Positions 1 to 8,566 of a stretch of DNA of 64,000 bases are shown here, in pieces; within the stretch, counting starts at the first letter, position 1, and each line of letters begins with the position of its first letter. Location of the stretch: NCBI GenBank assembly GCA_963839925.1, contig CAWIWV010000001.1, positions 1,612,001 to 1,676,000 of the forward strand. Reading direction: 5' to 3'. Source of the DNA: Bog-756 sp963839925 (lineage in GTDB: Bacteria > Actinomycetota > Acidimicrobiia > Acidimicrobiales > RAAP-2). The translations under genes were made by a program, and so were the position numbers. The notes beneath the pieces were generated by a model, which saw nothing but the letters and a program-made list of their open reading frames with translations, had not been told where the DNA came from and did no database searches.

Positions 1-396
1 GATCTGCGATGCCTGCGACTGAGCCTGCTCGGTCATCTTTCGGGCGGCGGACTCGGCATCGGAGATCGTCCGCGCCGCTTGGGCCTCGGCATCCTGCTTG
101 GTCTTGTCGACGAACTGCTGGGCAAGGATCAACGTCCGCTGCAGGGTGTCGTCGGCGATCGCCGGCTCGGCCGGCTGCGGAGTGGGCTGCTGCTCGAGAG
201 CCGTCTCCAGCTGCGAGATCCGCTCGGCCGCCTGACGCAATCGCTCCCCGCTCTGACGCAGCTGCTCCTGCAGGCCTTCCGCTTCGACCGCCGCCTTCTC
301 GAGGTACTCGTCGACGTCGTCGCGGTGGTAGCCCTTGAGGGTCTCACGGAACTCCACCGTCCGGAGTGAATCGAGGGCAGATTGCGAAACGTCCAT
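1..396 (-). CDS. divIVA: DivIVA/Wag31-like polar growth protein (3' end outside window)
   Basis: Cytoplasmic coiled-coil scaffold that marks poles and septa and recruits wall-synthesis machinery in actinobacteria. The first 132 codons are visible; the C-terminus runs off the window edge. The N-terminus carries the lipid-binding DivIVA signature: residues 13-30 read TVEFRETLKGYHRDDVDE, followed by a long heptad-rich Glu/Gln/Ala coiled coil. I place the start at the ATG ending at base 396. A TAGCAT -10 box lies 7 bases upstream, the spacing of a leaderless transcript, and an alternative ATG at 405 would sit inside that box. It is the last gene of the division cluster, downstream of sepF and yggT. 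Family assignment is sound; the full length cannot be judged here. Confidence 0.9.
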   Translation of the reverse strand, partial: MDVSQSALDSLRTVEFRETLKGYHRDDVDEYLEKAAVEAEGLQEQLRQSGERLRQAAERISQLETALEQQPTPQPAEPAIADDTLQRTLILAQQFVDKTKQDAEAQAARTISDAESAARKMTEQAQSQASQI

Positions 397-403
397 GCGC
401 GCC

Positions 404-409
404 ATGCTA
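404..409 (-). promoter_or_regulatory. -10 box of a leaderless divIVA promoter
   Basis: TAGCAT on the minus strand fits the TANNNT pattern and is separated from the divIVA ATG by exactly 7 bases, so the predicted transcript starts at or next to the A of ATG. The -35 is weak (about CTGGAG at 17 bases). The same TAGCAT hexamer precedes rpsO at 50050-50055. Inference from spacing only. Confidence 0.5.
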
Positions 410-487
410 GCGGCGAATTTCAGCGACTCCAGGGATTCGTCGAATTCTTTTTCGGGCCGGTCAGGAGCCGTCACGCCGGCCGGCCGT

Positions 488-769
488 TCACCGGAACAGG
501 GAGATCAGGACGTCCACCACGAGGAAGACCACCAGCACCGAAAGGTCGAGACCGACCCCTCCGACGCTGACCGGTGGGATCAGCCTCCGGACCGGTCGGA
601 GCACCGGCTCACAGATGGCGGAGAGCACCCGCTGGATCTTGACGACCGGCGAGTCGTAGGCGATCCGGCCAGAGGCGGTGACCCAGCTGAGGATCGCGTA
701 GGCGATCAGGACCAGCAGGAACAGGGAGAGGAGGTCTGCGATGAGGCCGAGCACTCGAACGCGCTCCAA
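488..769 (-). CDS. yggT: YggT family membrane protein
   Basis: Small integral membrane protein (93 aa) of the YggT family, found in many bacteria beside division genes; its biochemical role is not settled. Two hydrophobic segments are visible, at about residues 8-30 and 73-90, flanking a conserved middle part with the family motif CEPVLRPVRRLIPP. It lies between sepF and divIVA in the order usual for actinobacteria, 33 bases after the sepF stop, so it is probably co-transcribed with sepF. Length is normal for a single-repeat YggT protein. Confidence 0.88.
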   Translation of the reverse strand: MERVRVLGLIADLLSLFLLVLIAYAILSWVTASGRIAYDSPVVKIQRVLSAICEPVLRPVRRLIPPVSVGGVGLDLSVLVVFLVVDVLISLFR

Positions 770-802
770 GAGCCGGACGGAACCGCAACACCAGGTCCTG
801 GT

Positions 803-1381
803 TCAGGGATTCACCAATCCTCGATCAGCGAGACGCTGGCGCTCCTCGTCGGAGACCTTCACGTTCGACGGGGTCAGCAGGAACACCTCGTCGGCAACCC
901 GCTCCATGCCCCCCGAGAGTGCATAGGTCACCCCGCTGCAGAAGTCGATCATCCTGCGCTGGAGGTCGCGCTCGGCGGTCTGCATGTTCACGATCACCGG
1001 CTGGTTGTTCATGAGCCGGTTGGCGATCTCCTGTGCGTCGGCAAACCGTGCCGGGGCCACGATGTGCACCCGGGCAGCGGAGGACTCCTGCGAGATCGGC
1101 CTCACCGAAGAGGTGCCACCGGTCGATCGGGGCGCCATCCTCGGCGGCGCTGCTGCGACCGCCGATCCGCCGCTCTCGTCCTGGGTGAGCGTGCGTATCC
1201 GAGGGCTCGGAATCGCGGTCGTCGGCTCGTCGAGGTCATCGATCCCGCCGATGGGGCGTTGGCCTGCTCGTCCGACCGGAGGGCTCGACGACGGCCGGGT
1301 CTCGAAATCGTCGAAATCGTCGTAGTCGTCATCGACGAGGCCCAGGTAGGCCATCGTCTTTTTCATGAACGAAGCTGGCAT
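803..1381 (-). CDS. sepF: SepF, FtsZ membrane anchor
   Basis: Cell-division protein (192 aa) that binds the FtsZ tail and tethers the Z-ring to the membrane, replacing FtsA in actinobacteria. The N-terminus MPASFMKKTMAYLGL is the expected amphipathic membrane-targeting segment. An acidic and Pro-rich linker follows, and the globular SepF domain spans roughly residues 100-192 (ARVHIVAPARFADAQEIANRL, then NMQTAERDLQRRMIDFCSG). The ATG at 1381 is chosen because a strong GGGAGGA ribosome site lies just upstream; a longer reading frame to 1432 lacks one. It sits 94 bases downstream of yggS and upstream of yggT. Confidence 0.95.
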   Translation of the reverse strand: MPASFMKKTMAYLGLVDDDYDDFDDFETRPSSSPPVGRAGQRPIGGIDDLDEPTTAIPSPRIRTLTQDESGGSAVAAAPPRMAPRSTGGTSSVRPISQESSAARVHIVAPARFADAQEIANRLMNNQPVIVNMQTAERDLQRRMIDFCSGVTYALSGGMERVADEVFLLTPSNVKVSDEERQRLADRGLVNP

Positions 1382-1475
1382 GTGTCCTCCCGGGGACAGC
1401 GTACTGCGTAGGGAAAGTGGCGGGTGGACCACCCCAGCTCGGGCGCGGACGACGCACCGGACCTCACCCTGAAGT

Positions 1476-2156
1476 TCACCTCGCAGCTCGTCTCGCCGAG
1501 GGTCGTGGGCCGAACAGGACCCGGCCCAACCGCACCATGGTCGAGCCTTCGGCCAGGGCCACCTCGAGGTCGTCGGACATCCCCATCGATCGCACCGGCA
1601 GATCCAGTCGGTCGGCGAGACTCGACACCAGAGCGAACCCCGGACGTGCCGCCTCGGGTGGGCCGGGAGGACCCACCGCCATCAACCCGCGCACCGCCAG
1701 ATCCTGGTCTCCGAGGACCGCGACCAACTCCGGAACACGGTCGGGCGGGCAGCCGCCCCTCCCTGGCAATCCGGCCACGTCGACCTGGACCAGCACCGTC
1801 GCCCCCGGGCGGTGCCGGGCGATCGCCCGCCCCTCCTCCTCACGGTCGACGCTCTGCCAGCAGCGCACCAACGGTGCAAGGTGGGCCACCTTGTTCCGTT
1901 GGACCGCGCCGAGGAAGTGCCAACTCGCTGCCGGCACGGCCGCCGCCTTGGTCACCAGCTCGTCGGCGTAGTTCTCTCCGATCTCGGTGAGACCGGCGGC
2001 CAACGCGGCTTCCACCGCATCGGACCCGAATCCCTTGGTGACCGCGACGATGCACACCGAACCGGGATCTGCGGACGCCGCCTCGATCCGTCGCCGGACC
2101 GCCTCGAGGCGTTCGTCGAACCCGCGCTCCCCCCCATCTCTGCCCGCCTCGCTCAT
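1476..2156 (-). CDS. yggS: YggS/PLPBP family PLP-binding protein
   Basis: Pyridoxal 5'-phosphate homeostasis protein (226 aa), a single-domain TIM-barrel protein without known enzyme activity that buffers PLP and affects amino-acid and keto-acid pools. The PLP lysine lies in VAVTKGFGSDAV near residue 40. The IGENYADEL motif, the WHFLGAVQRNK motif and the C-terminal SMGMSDDLEVAL and RLGRVLFG phosphate-binding segments are present. The ATG overlaps the upstream pgeF stop as ATGA, so translation is coupled. Location between pgeF and sepF matches other actinobacteria and many Firmicutes. Confidence 0.93.
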   Translation of the reverse strand: MSEAGRDGGERGFDERLEAVRRRIEAASADPGSVCIVAVTKGFGSDAVEAALAAGLTEIGENYADELVTKAAAVPAASWHFLGAVQRNKVAHLAPLVRCWQSVDREEEGRAIARHRPGATVLVQVDVAGLPGRGGCPPDRVPELVAVLGDQDLAVRGLMAVGPPGPPEAARPGFALVSSLADRLDLPVRSMGMSDDLEVALAEGSTMVRLGRVLFGPRPSARRAAR

Positions 2157-2785
2157 CCGGGTTCGTCCGACCAGACGACCAGTGCCTGGCGTCCCGAGTC
2201 CCGTCGAGCCCGGTGGGAGAAGAACCCGCCGGCACACGCGGTGCAGGCCTCCCACCCGACGACCTCTCGTGCACCGCCCCTCTCCAAGGCGGCAGAGACC
2301 GCTGCCGGCACGTCGAGTGCGGGCTGCCCTGTCGAGCTGGTGCTCCGGATCCGGTCCCCGAGGACGGCCGCGACCTCGGCGAGGTCCTCTTCGGAGAACT
2401 CGTAGCAGCCCGCATGGATGCACGGCCCGAGGGCTCCGACCACGTCGCTCGCCCCCATCTGCCTCATGGCGTCGATGGCACCTTCGACCACCCCCGCCGA
2501 GAGTCCCCGCCAACCGCCGTGCACCGCGGCGAACACCCCTTCGGGGCTGCCGAGGGCAACCGATGCGCAGTCGGCGGTGAGCACGGCCAACGCAGCGCCC
2601 GACGACCGGCTCACCAAGGCATCGCCAGGTCCGGCGAGGACCGATCTCACCTGTTCACCGTCCGCTCTGCTCCCCGACCTGCCCGACGGTCCGACCGTGA
2701 CCACGCGGCAACCGTGGACCTGCTCCAACCAGGAGACCTCTCGAATGCCTTTGCCGCCCGAGCTCTGCGCGGTGACTTCGGTCAC
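2153..2785 (-). CDS. pgeF: PgeF/YfiH family multicopper-like protein
   Basis: Laccase-domain (YfiH/PgeF) protein; the E. coli member is a purine nucleosidase-type enzyme that removes wrongly incorporated L-serine from UDP-MurNAc peptides. Ligand motifs are clear: SWLEQVHGCRVV, LTADCASVAL, VHGGWRGLSAGV and GPCIHAGCYEF supply the His and Cys residues. The first canonical start codon gives 210 aa (GTG at 2785), short for the family. In-frame codons upstream read like the missing N-terminus (WSDVRAGDLRPTG) back to a CTG that overlaps the ftsZ stop as CTGA. The true start may therefore be a rare codon near 2911. It lies between ftsZ and yggS, the usual place. Confidence 0.88.
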   Translation of the reverse strand: MTEVTAQSSGGKGIREVSWLEQVHGCRVVTVGPSGRSGSRADGEQVRSVLAGPGDALVSRSSGAALAVLTADCASVALGSPEGVFAAVHGGWRGLSAGVVEGAIDAMRQMGASDVVGALGPCIHAGCYEFSEEDLAEVAAVLGDRIRSTSSTGQPALDVPAAVSAALERGGAREVVGWEACTACAGGFFSHRARRDSGRQALVVWSDEPG

Positions 2786-2907
2786 CCAGGATTCGAGCAG
2801 CTGAGCCCCGTCTCCACCGCGGCCGGTCGGCCGGAGATCACCGGCTCGGACGTCGCTCCACGCGGCTCGGATCGGCCCGATGATCGGGACCGGGGATGGA
2901 GGTTCGT

Positions 2908-4029
2908 TCAGCGAAGGAACGACGGCACGTCGAAGTCGTCATCGCCCAGATCGAGGTCGTCGTCGGCGGGTGTGGCGAAGATGTCCTCGTGACCCGCATC
3001 GACCCCGAGCACCCTGCTCCGAGTCTCGTCGCGCCCGGTCGGCGCCGGCGTGTGACTCCCCCCGCCGGTCTGCGCCTCCCAGCGCTCGAAGCCGGCGGCG
3101 ATGACCGTGACCCGAACCTCGTCCCCCATCGCCTCGTCGATCACGCTGCCGAAGATGATGTTCGCGTCGGGGTGGGCGACCCCGTGGATGATCTCCGCAG
3201 CCTCGTTGACCTCGAAGAGGCCGAGATCGGGCCCGCCCGCGATGTTGAGCAGGATCCCCCGCGCCCCTTCGATCGACGCTTCGAGCAGTGGGCTGGTGAT
3301 CGCCGCGCGGGCGGCGTTGACCGCCCGACCCTCACCGGTGGCCGCGCCGATGCCCATGATGGCGGTTCCCGCGTTGGACATGATCATCTTCACGTCGGCG
3401 AAGTCGGTGTTGATCAGTCCGGGGACGGTGATCAGGCTGGTGATCCCCTGCACCCCCTGCATCAGCACCTCGTCGGCCATCTTGAAGGCGTCGACCATCG
3501 AGGTCTTCTCGTTGGACACGGTGAGCAGCCGGTCGTTGGGGATGATGATGAGGGTGTCGACCTTTTCCTTCAGGTTCTGGATGCCCGACTCCGCCTGCAC
3601 CGACCGCCGCCGACCCTCGAAGGTGAAGGGGCGGGTGACCACGCCGATGGTCAGCGCACCCAGGCCCTTGGCGATCTCGGCCACCACCGGCGCCGCACCG
3701 GTGCCGGTGCCGCCACCCTTGCCGGCGGTGATGAAGACCATGTCGGCACCCTTCAGCGCCTCCTCGATCTCCGAACGATGCTCTTCGGCGGCGAGGCGGC
3801 CGACCTCCGGATCACTCCCCGCTCCGAGCCCGCGGGTCAACTGGCGACCGATGTCCAGTTTGAGGTCCGCGTCGCTCATCAGCAGCGCCTGCGCGTCGGT
3901 GTTGGTCGCGATGAACTCGACACCCCGCAGCCCGGCCTCGATCATCCGGTTGACGGCGTTGACCCCTCCACCGCCCACGCCCACGACCTTGATGACGGCA
4001 AAGTAGTTGTTCTGCGCCGGAACGGTCAT
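2908..4029 (-). CDS. ftsZ: Cell division protein FtsZ
   Basis: Tubulin-like GTPase (373 aa) that forms the cytokinetic Z-ring. The GTP-binding tubulin signature GGGTGTGAAPVVAEIAK is near residues 105-121, with N-terminal VVGVGGGGVNAVNRM and the T7-loop region DFADVKMIMSNAG. The linker after about residue 318 is short. The protein ends DFDVPSFLR, the conserved tail that binds SepF. The start is the ATG at 4029, with AAGGG 6 bases upstream. It has its own promoter in the ftsQ-ftsZ gap. Its stop overlaps a possible CTG start of pgeF. Confidence 0.98.
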   Translation of the reverse strand: MTVPAQNNYFAVIKVVGVGGGGVNAVNRMIEAGLRGVEFIATNTDAQALLMSDADLKLDIGRQLTRGLGAGSDPEVGRLAAEEHRSEIEEALKGADMVFITAGKGGGTGTGAAPVVAEIAKGLGALTIGVVTRPFTFEGRRRSVQAESGIQNLKEKVDTLIIIPNDRLLTVSNEKTSMVDAFKMADEVLMQGVQGITSLITVPGLINTDFADVKMIMSNAGTAIMGIGAATGEGRAVNAARAAITSPLLEASIEGARGILLNIAGGPDLGLFEVNEAAEIIHGVAHPDANIIFGSVIDEAMGDEVRVTVIAAGFERWEAQTGGGSHTPAPTGRDETRSRVLGVDAGHEDIFATPADDDLDLGDDDFDVPSFLR

Positions 4030-4052
4030 CGAATCCCTTACCCTCGACCAAA

Positions 4053-4071
4053 GGTTGAAACCGTTCCAACC
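4053..4071 (-). promoter_or_regulatory. Near-perfect dyad in the ftsZ leader
   Basis: GGTTGGAACGGTTTCAACC on the minus strand is a dyad; as RNA it pairs 8 bases (one G-U) around a 3-base loop. It lies between the predicted ftsZ start of transcription and the ribosome site, so it could be an mRNA hairpin or a repressor site. Function unknown. Confidence 0.4.
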
Positions 4072-4087
4072 GGCGAGTTAGCTGCAC

Positions 4088-4116
4088 ACGATAGGGTCAG
4101 CACAGTACCTGGTCAA
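4088..4116 (-). promoter_or_regulatory. ftsZ promoter
   Basis: TTGACC (4111-4116), a 17-base spacer and TATCGT (4088-4093) on the minus strand, followed by a leader of about 50 bases to the ftsZ ATG. This is one of the best -35/-10 pairs in the window and would let ftsZ be transcribed independently of the murB-ftsQ operon. Confidence 0.65.
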
Positions 4117-4174
4117 GCACGGTGACACGCAGACGTCACCTCGGCGGACACCCTCGGGCACGGCGCGCGACGGC

Positions 4175-4996
4175 TCACCCGGTCACCGCCGGGGACTGGG
4201 GGACGGTGACGTCGATGACGGTGGCGCCGCGCAGCGACGCGTGGGCGATGATCGCGGCGATGTCCTCGTACTTGGCTTCCAAATCGCTGTCCGTGCCGAG
4301 CAGGACGGTGATCCGCGAGTTGAGCCCGAGGCTCACCGTTCCGTCCGGTGCCTCGGTCACCGACACCACTTGCGCTGCGAACGCGGGTGGAAGCGTCCGG
4401 CACACCGCGAGCGCGAACGCTGCGCCGCTGCCGAGGGTCCGACCCACCCCGGCCGGCCGGAGCACTCCGCTCGGACCGTGCACGCTGAGCACGAGCAGGC
4501 CCAGCGGGAGCTTCGAGCCCGGCAGGACCTCGAGGGTCCGACCGGTGCCGTCCACGATCGACCACTCCGAGCCGGGTCCGGCGACCAGCGCCTTGGGGAC
4601 CCGCTCGGTGACCACGACCTTCACCCCGTCGGGCCACCGACGTTCCACCTGTGCGCTCGCGATGAACGGGAGTGCCTCCACCCGGCCGACCGCCGCCCCG
4701 GGATTCACGCTGATCAGCGGTGGATGGTCCTTCAGGCCAGCGGCATCGACGATCTCGGCCGTGCTCGTGTGGGGGTGCGCGCCGGTTACCGAGATCACCC
4801 GGGCACTGAACAGCGGCGTGTGGAGGAGGAGCACCGCGACCGCCACCAGACCCACCACGCCCAATCCGATGAGGATCCGACGGAGACGGCGTTGCCCATC
4901 GCTTCGCCGCACCGCGATCCGCCGCTGGCGGATCCTCGGGTCGATCGAGGGACGGGTGCCGGCATCGGGCGGAGCGGACGCGCCGGGCGGGGTCAT
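4175..4996 (-). CDS. ftsQ: Cell division protein FtsQ
   Basis: Bitopic divisome protein (273 aa) that links early and late division proteins through its extracytoplasmic domains. A basic N-terminal cytoplasmic tail of about 40 residues is followed by one membrane helix (ILIGLGVVGLVAVAVLLL), a POTRA domain (about residues 65-135: FSARVISVTGAHPHTSTAEI, with VERRWPDGVKVVVTER at its end) and the FtsQ beta domain. The ATG overlaps the murB stop as ATGA. Order murC-murB-ftsQ-ftsZ is as in other actinobacteria. Confidence 0.93.
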   Translation of the reverse strand: MTPPGASAPPDAGTRPSIDPRIRQRRIAVRRSDGQRRLRRILIGLGVVGLVAVAVLLLHTPLFSARVISVTGAHPHTSTAEIVDAAGLKDHPPLISVNPGAAVGRVEALPFIASAQVERRWPDGVKVVVTERVPKALVAGPGSEWSIVDGTGRTLEVLPGSKLPLGLLVLSVHGPSGVLRPAGVGRTLGSGAAFALAVCRTLPPAFAAQVVSVTEAPDGTVSLGLNSRITVLLGTDSDLEAKYEDIAAIIAHASLRGATVIDVTVPQSPAVTG

Positions 4997-5997
4997 TCCG
5001 TCTCACCTTCGGGGTCCTCGGCGGGCACCGCCTGGCTGCGGGGAAAGCCGATCAGACGCACCTCGGTGTGGAGCTCGACCCCGGTCTCTCGAGCGACCAC
5101 CGAACGCACCTCCTCGATGAGCGCGTAGACGTCGTCGGCCGACCCGTCCGGATCGGCCTGGATGAAGTTGGCGTGTTTGGTGGAGACCTCGGCGGTCCCC
5201 AGGCGTCTGCCCTTCAGGCCACACGCGTCGATCAATCGACCCGCGGAATCACCGGGTGGGTTGGTGAACACCGAGCCCGCATTGGAACCTCCCGGCTGGT
5301 TCGCCCTGCGCCAGCGCACGATCTCGTCGATGGTGGTCCTTCCCTCATCCGGCACACCGGGCTCGAGGTGGTAAAGACCCGAGACCAGCACGTCAGACGG
5401 GCCGACGTGCGCCCGGCGGTACCCGAACTCGAGGCGGGACGCCGGCGCGTCGTGCACCGCTCCCGAAGAGAGGTCCACCCACCGGTAGGAGACGAGGGTC
5501 GTCGACGTCTCCGAACCGTGGCCTCCCGCGTTCATCCGGATCGCTCCCCCGACCGAACCGGGCACTCCGACCGCCCACTCGAGCCCGGTCAGGCCGGCGG
5601 CGACGGTGCGCCGGGCCAGCACCGGCAGCGACATCGCCGCGCCCGCTCGGACCTCGGTGCCGTCGACCGACAACTCGGCGAAGCCCGGCCCGAGCGAGAC
5701 CACCAGCCCGTCGAAGCCCCGATCGGCCACCAGCAGGTTCGAGCCCTTGCCCAAGACCATCACCGGCACGGCCGTCGGCTCGGAGCCGAGGAACCCGCCC
5801 AGCGCACGGCCCAGCTCGATCAACTCGTGCTCGTCGTCGACTTCGACGAAGAGCGCTGCGGTGCCACCGACCCGGTAGGTGGTCAAGGCGCCGAAAGGAT
5901 GGTCGTGGTGCACGCGGGCGCCGAGCGCCTCTGCGAGCGCACCGAGGTCGCCGGTGCGACCGGTCACCGGTCGTTCGTCCGAGCGCACCGAGGTCAC
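4993..5997 (-). CDS. murB: UDP-N-acetylenolpyruvoylglucosamine reductase MurB
   Basis: FAD- and NADPH-dependent enzyme that reduces enolpyruvyl-UDP-GlcNAc to UDP-MurNAc. The FAD-binding part shows TYRVGGTAALFVEV and GKGSNLLV. NAGGHGSE and the type-I/II segment NAGSVFTNPPGDSAGRLID carry the proton-donating Ser, and HTEVRLIG near the C-terminus carries the catalytic Glu. The start is taken as GTG at 5997, which overlaps the murC stop as GTGA (334 aa); an upstream start at 6063 would cost a long overlap with murC. Confidence 0.95.
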   Translation of the reverse strand: MTSVRSDERPVTGRTGDLGALAEALGARVHHDHPFGALTTYRVGGTAALFVEVDDEHELIELGRALGGFLGSEPTAVPVMVLGKGSNLLVADRGFDGLVVSLGPGFAELSVDGTEVRAGAAMSLPVLARRTVAAGLTGLEWAVGVPGSVGGAIRMNAGGHGSETSTTLVSYRWVDLSSGAVHDAPASRLEFGYRRAHVGPSDVLVSGLYHLEPGVPDEGRTTIDEIVRWRRANQPGGSNAGSVFTNPPGDSAGRLIDACGLKGRRLGTAEVSTKHANFIQADPDGSADDVYALIEEVRSVVARETGVELHTEVRLIGFPRSQAVPAEDPEGETE

Positions 5998-7388
5998 CGG
6001 CCGGGGTCGGACATCAGCTCGTCGGGGAGCGCGGTGAGATCGCCTGCTCCGATCGTGCAGCACAGGTCTCCATCCTCCAACAGGGCGGCCACCGCGCCGC
6101 GCAGCTCGGCACGGCTCGGGAAGTAGTAGACGGGCTTGCCCGGGAACGAGCGCTTGACTGCGTCGGCCACCATCTCGCCGGACACCCCGGGGACCGGAGC
6201 CTCGCCCGCGCCGTAGACGTCGGTCACCACCACGATGTCCGCGTCGGCGAACGCCGGACCGAACTCGTCGCCCAACTCGACCGTCCGGCTGTAGCGGTGG
6301 GGCTGGAAGACCGCGACGATCCGCCGCCAGTCACCGTTGCGGGCCGCGGCGAGCACCGCGCGCACCTCGGTCGGCAGATGCGCGTAGTCGTCGACGAAGG
6401 TGACTCCGTCGAGCTCCCCCCGGAACTCGAAGCGGCGCGCCACCCCCGCGAAGCGGGACAGCGCCCGCGAGGCGTCGGCAAAGGAGACACCGGCCTGGAT
6501 GGCGGCGACGGTCGCCACCGCGGCGTTCTTGGCGTTGTGGAGCCCCGGTACCGGAACGGCGAGTTTCCCCAGCTCTGCCTGGTCCGGTCCGAGCAGCCCG
6601 AAGGAGATCGAGCTCCGGGCGAGCACCAGGTCGATCATCCGGTAGGTGCACCCGGCGGCGGTCCCGACCACCGCTGCACCAACCGACCTTCCGATCTCTG
6701 CCGCGACCGGATCGTCGCCCCCCACCACCCGGCTCAGCCGCGCCCCGGCGACGAACTCCTCGAATGCCGAGCGCTCCGCGGCGAACGATCCCCAGTGGTC
6801 GAGATGGTCGGGCTCGACGTTGGTGACCACCGCCACGTCCGGGCTGAGTGACAGGAACGATCCGTCGCTCTCGTCCGCCTCGACGACCAGCCACTCTCCT
6901 TGATCCCAGACCGCGTTGGTGCCGATCTCGTTGACGTCGCCTCCGATCAGGAACGACGGCTGGGCGCCCGCCTCGATGAGCTCGAGGGCCAGCATCGAGG
7001 CGGTGGTCGTCTTGCCGTGGGTACCGGCGACCGCGAGGCACCGTTTGAGTGAGGCGATTGCCGCCAGGGCTTCGGCTCGGGCGAGTGCGGTGATGCCGCG
7101 GCGCTTCGCTTCGGCGACCTCCGGGTTGTCCGCGCGAACAGCCGACGACCAGGTGATCACGTCGGCAGTGCCCACGTTCTGCGCGTCGTGGCCGATCGTC
7201 ACCGGGATGCCCGCACTCGCGAGCCGCTCGGTGACGGCTGACGCCTTGACGTCGCTTCCGGTGACCCGGTGGCCCATCGAGTGGAGAGCGGTGGCGATGG
7301 CGCTCATCCCCGCCCCTCCGATTCCGACGACGTGGACGGAGCGGGAGTGGGCCGGGTCCCCGAACAGCCCGGTCGTGGCAGCGGTCAT
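5994..7388 (-). CDS. murC: UDP-N-acetylmuramate--L-alanine ligase MurC
   Basis: ATP-dependent ligase (464 aa) adding the first amino acid, L-Ala, to UDP-MurNAc in the cytoplasm. The N-terminal Rossmann part VHVVGIGGAGMSAIA is followed by the ATP loop AGTHGKTTTASML, the central motif EADESDGSF, NVEPDHLDHWG and the C-terminal DDYAHLPTEVRA and FQPHRYSRT segments. The ATG at 7388 overlaps the murG stop as ATGA. The open frame continues upstream, but only as an overprint of murG. Confidence 0.97.
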   Translation of the reverse strand: MTAATTGLFGDPAHSRSVHVVGIGGAGMSAIATALHSMGHRVTGSDVKASAVTERLASAGIPVTIGHDAQNVGTADVITWSSAVRADNPEVAEAKRRGITALARAEALAAIASLKRCLAVAGTHGKTTTASMLALELIEAGAQPSFLIGGDVNEIGTNAVWDQGEWLVVEADESDGSFLSLSPDVAVVTNVEPDHLDHWGSFAAERSAFEEFVAGARLSRVVGGDDPVAAEIGRSVGAAVVGTAAGCTYRMIDLVLARSSISFGLLGPDQAELGKLAVPVPGLHNAKNAAVATVAAIQAGVSFADASRALSRFAGVARRFEFRGELDGVTFVDDYAHLPTEVRAVLAAARNGDWRRIVAVFQPHRYSRTVELGDEFGPAFADADIVVVTDVYGAGEAPVPGVSGEMVADAVKRSFPGKPVYYFPSRAELRGAVAALLEDGDLCCTIGAGDLTALPDELMSDPGR

Positions 7389-8566
7389 CGCCTCGACGAC
7401 CCGCGCGCTGGTCTCGCGTTGGCCTCGACCACGTCGGCCCCCGCCTCCGCCGCATGCGGATGGCCGAGCGACCTGGCCGCTGCACCCATCACCTCGAGCC
7501 TGTTCGGATCGTCGAGCAGACCATCCAACTCCGCGGCAAGGGACTCGGCGTCGCACTCGGCGTCGGGAAGGAGCAGCGCCGCGCCCGCTTTCTCGAGCAC
7601 TCGTGCGTTGGCGGTCTGGTGGTCGCCCGGTGCGCCGGGCAAGGGGACGAGCACCGACGGCACGCCGGCCACCGCCAGCTCGGCGACGGTCATCGCGCCC
7701 GCCCGGCACACGACCAGGTCCGACGCGCTGTACACCAGGTCCATCCGCTCCTCGAATGGCACCCGGATCACACGGAGGACCCGGTCGTCGGTGCGTTGGG
7801 TGGCGCTTCCGGCCGGATCCTGACTCTCGCCATCGGTCTGCCGCTCGTCCCAGCCTCGCCGGCCCACGATGTGGTAGATCGAGCGGTCGGGACGGTCCTG
7901 CCAGCGGGCGACCAGCCCATCGACCGCCTCGTTGAGGTGGCGGGCACCCAGAGAGCCCCCGAACACGGTCACCAGGGGACGGTCCTCGGGAAGACCGAGC
8001 TTCGCCCTGGCTTCGCTCCGAGTGCTGGGATCGCGGGCCACGTCGACGATCTCGGGGCGGACCGGCGTCCCGGTCACGATCGCCCGGGGAAGCGAGCTGC
8101 CCGGCCAACCGACGATGTTGGCGGTCGAGAAACGCCCGAACAGCCGGTTGACGGCACCGGGGACCGCGTCCACGTTGACCAACACCAGCGGGACACCGAG
8201 GACGAGCGCGGCAGAAGATGCGGCCAGGCTGGCGTAGCCGCCGACCGAGACGACCACCTGCGGGCGAGCCCGCGCGGCGAGCCCGATCGCCCGCAGCGCG
8301 GCGACCGCAAGGCCGATCGATGCGCCCACGTTCTGGATGAGGTCCTTCACTCCGAACCCGCGCACGATGCCCCGACCGGGCAGCAGGACGAACGGGAACC
8401 CGCGGCCTTGGAGGGTCTCCCGATCCTGCCCTCGACGGGAGCCCACGAACTCGATGCTCTCCCGGTCGTGTCCGGCGGCAACCAGCGCTTCGGCGATCGC
8501 CAGCGCCGGTTGGAGGTGACCGGCGGTGCCGCCGCCCGCGACGAAGGCGTAGCGCGCTCGGCTCAC
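7385..8566 (-). CDS. murG: Lipid II synthase MurG
   Basis: GT28 glycosyltransferase (393 aa) on the inner face of the membrane that transfers GlcNAc from UDP-GlcNAc to lipid I. The N-terminal acceptor domain has the G-rich loop VAGGGTAGHLQPALAI and EFVGSRRGQD. The C-terminal donor domain has VFGGSLGARHLNEAV and the CRAGAMTVAELAVAGVPSVLVPLP motif, with a TANA segment following. The GTG start overlaps the ftsW stop (GTGA). Confidence 0.96.
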   Translation of the reverse strand: MSRARYAFVAGGGTAGHLQPALAIAEALVAAGHDRESIEFVGSRRGQDRETLQGRGFPFVLLPGRGIVRGFGVKDLIQNVGASIGLAVAALRAIGLAARARPQVVVSVGGYASLAASSAALVLGVPLVLVNVDAVPGAVNRLFGRFSTANIVGWPGSSLPRAIVTGTPVRPEIVDVARDPSTRSEARAKLGLPEDRPLVTVFGGSLGARHLNEAVDGLVARWQDRPDRSIYHIVGRRGWDERQTDGESQDPAGSATQRTDDRVLRVIRVPFEERMDLVYSASDLVVCRAGAMTVAELAVAGVPSVLVPLPGAPGDHQTANARVLEKAGAALLLPDAECDAESLAAELDGLLDDPNRLEVMGAAARSLGHPHAAEAGADVVEANARPARGSSRR

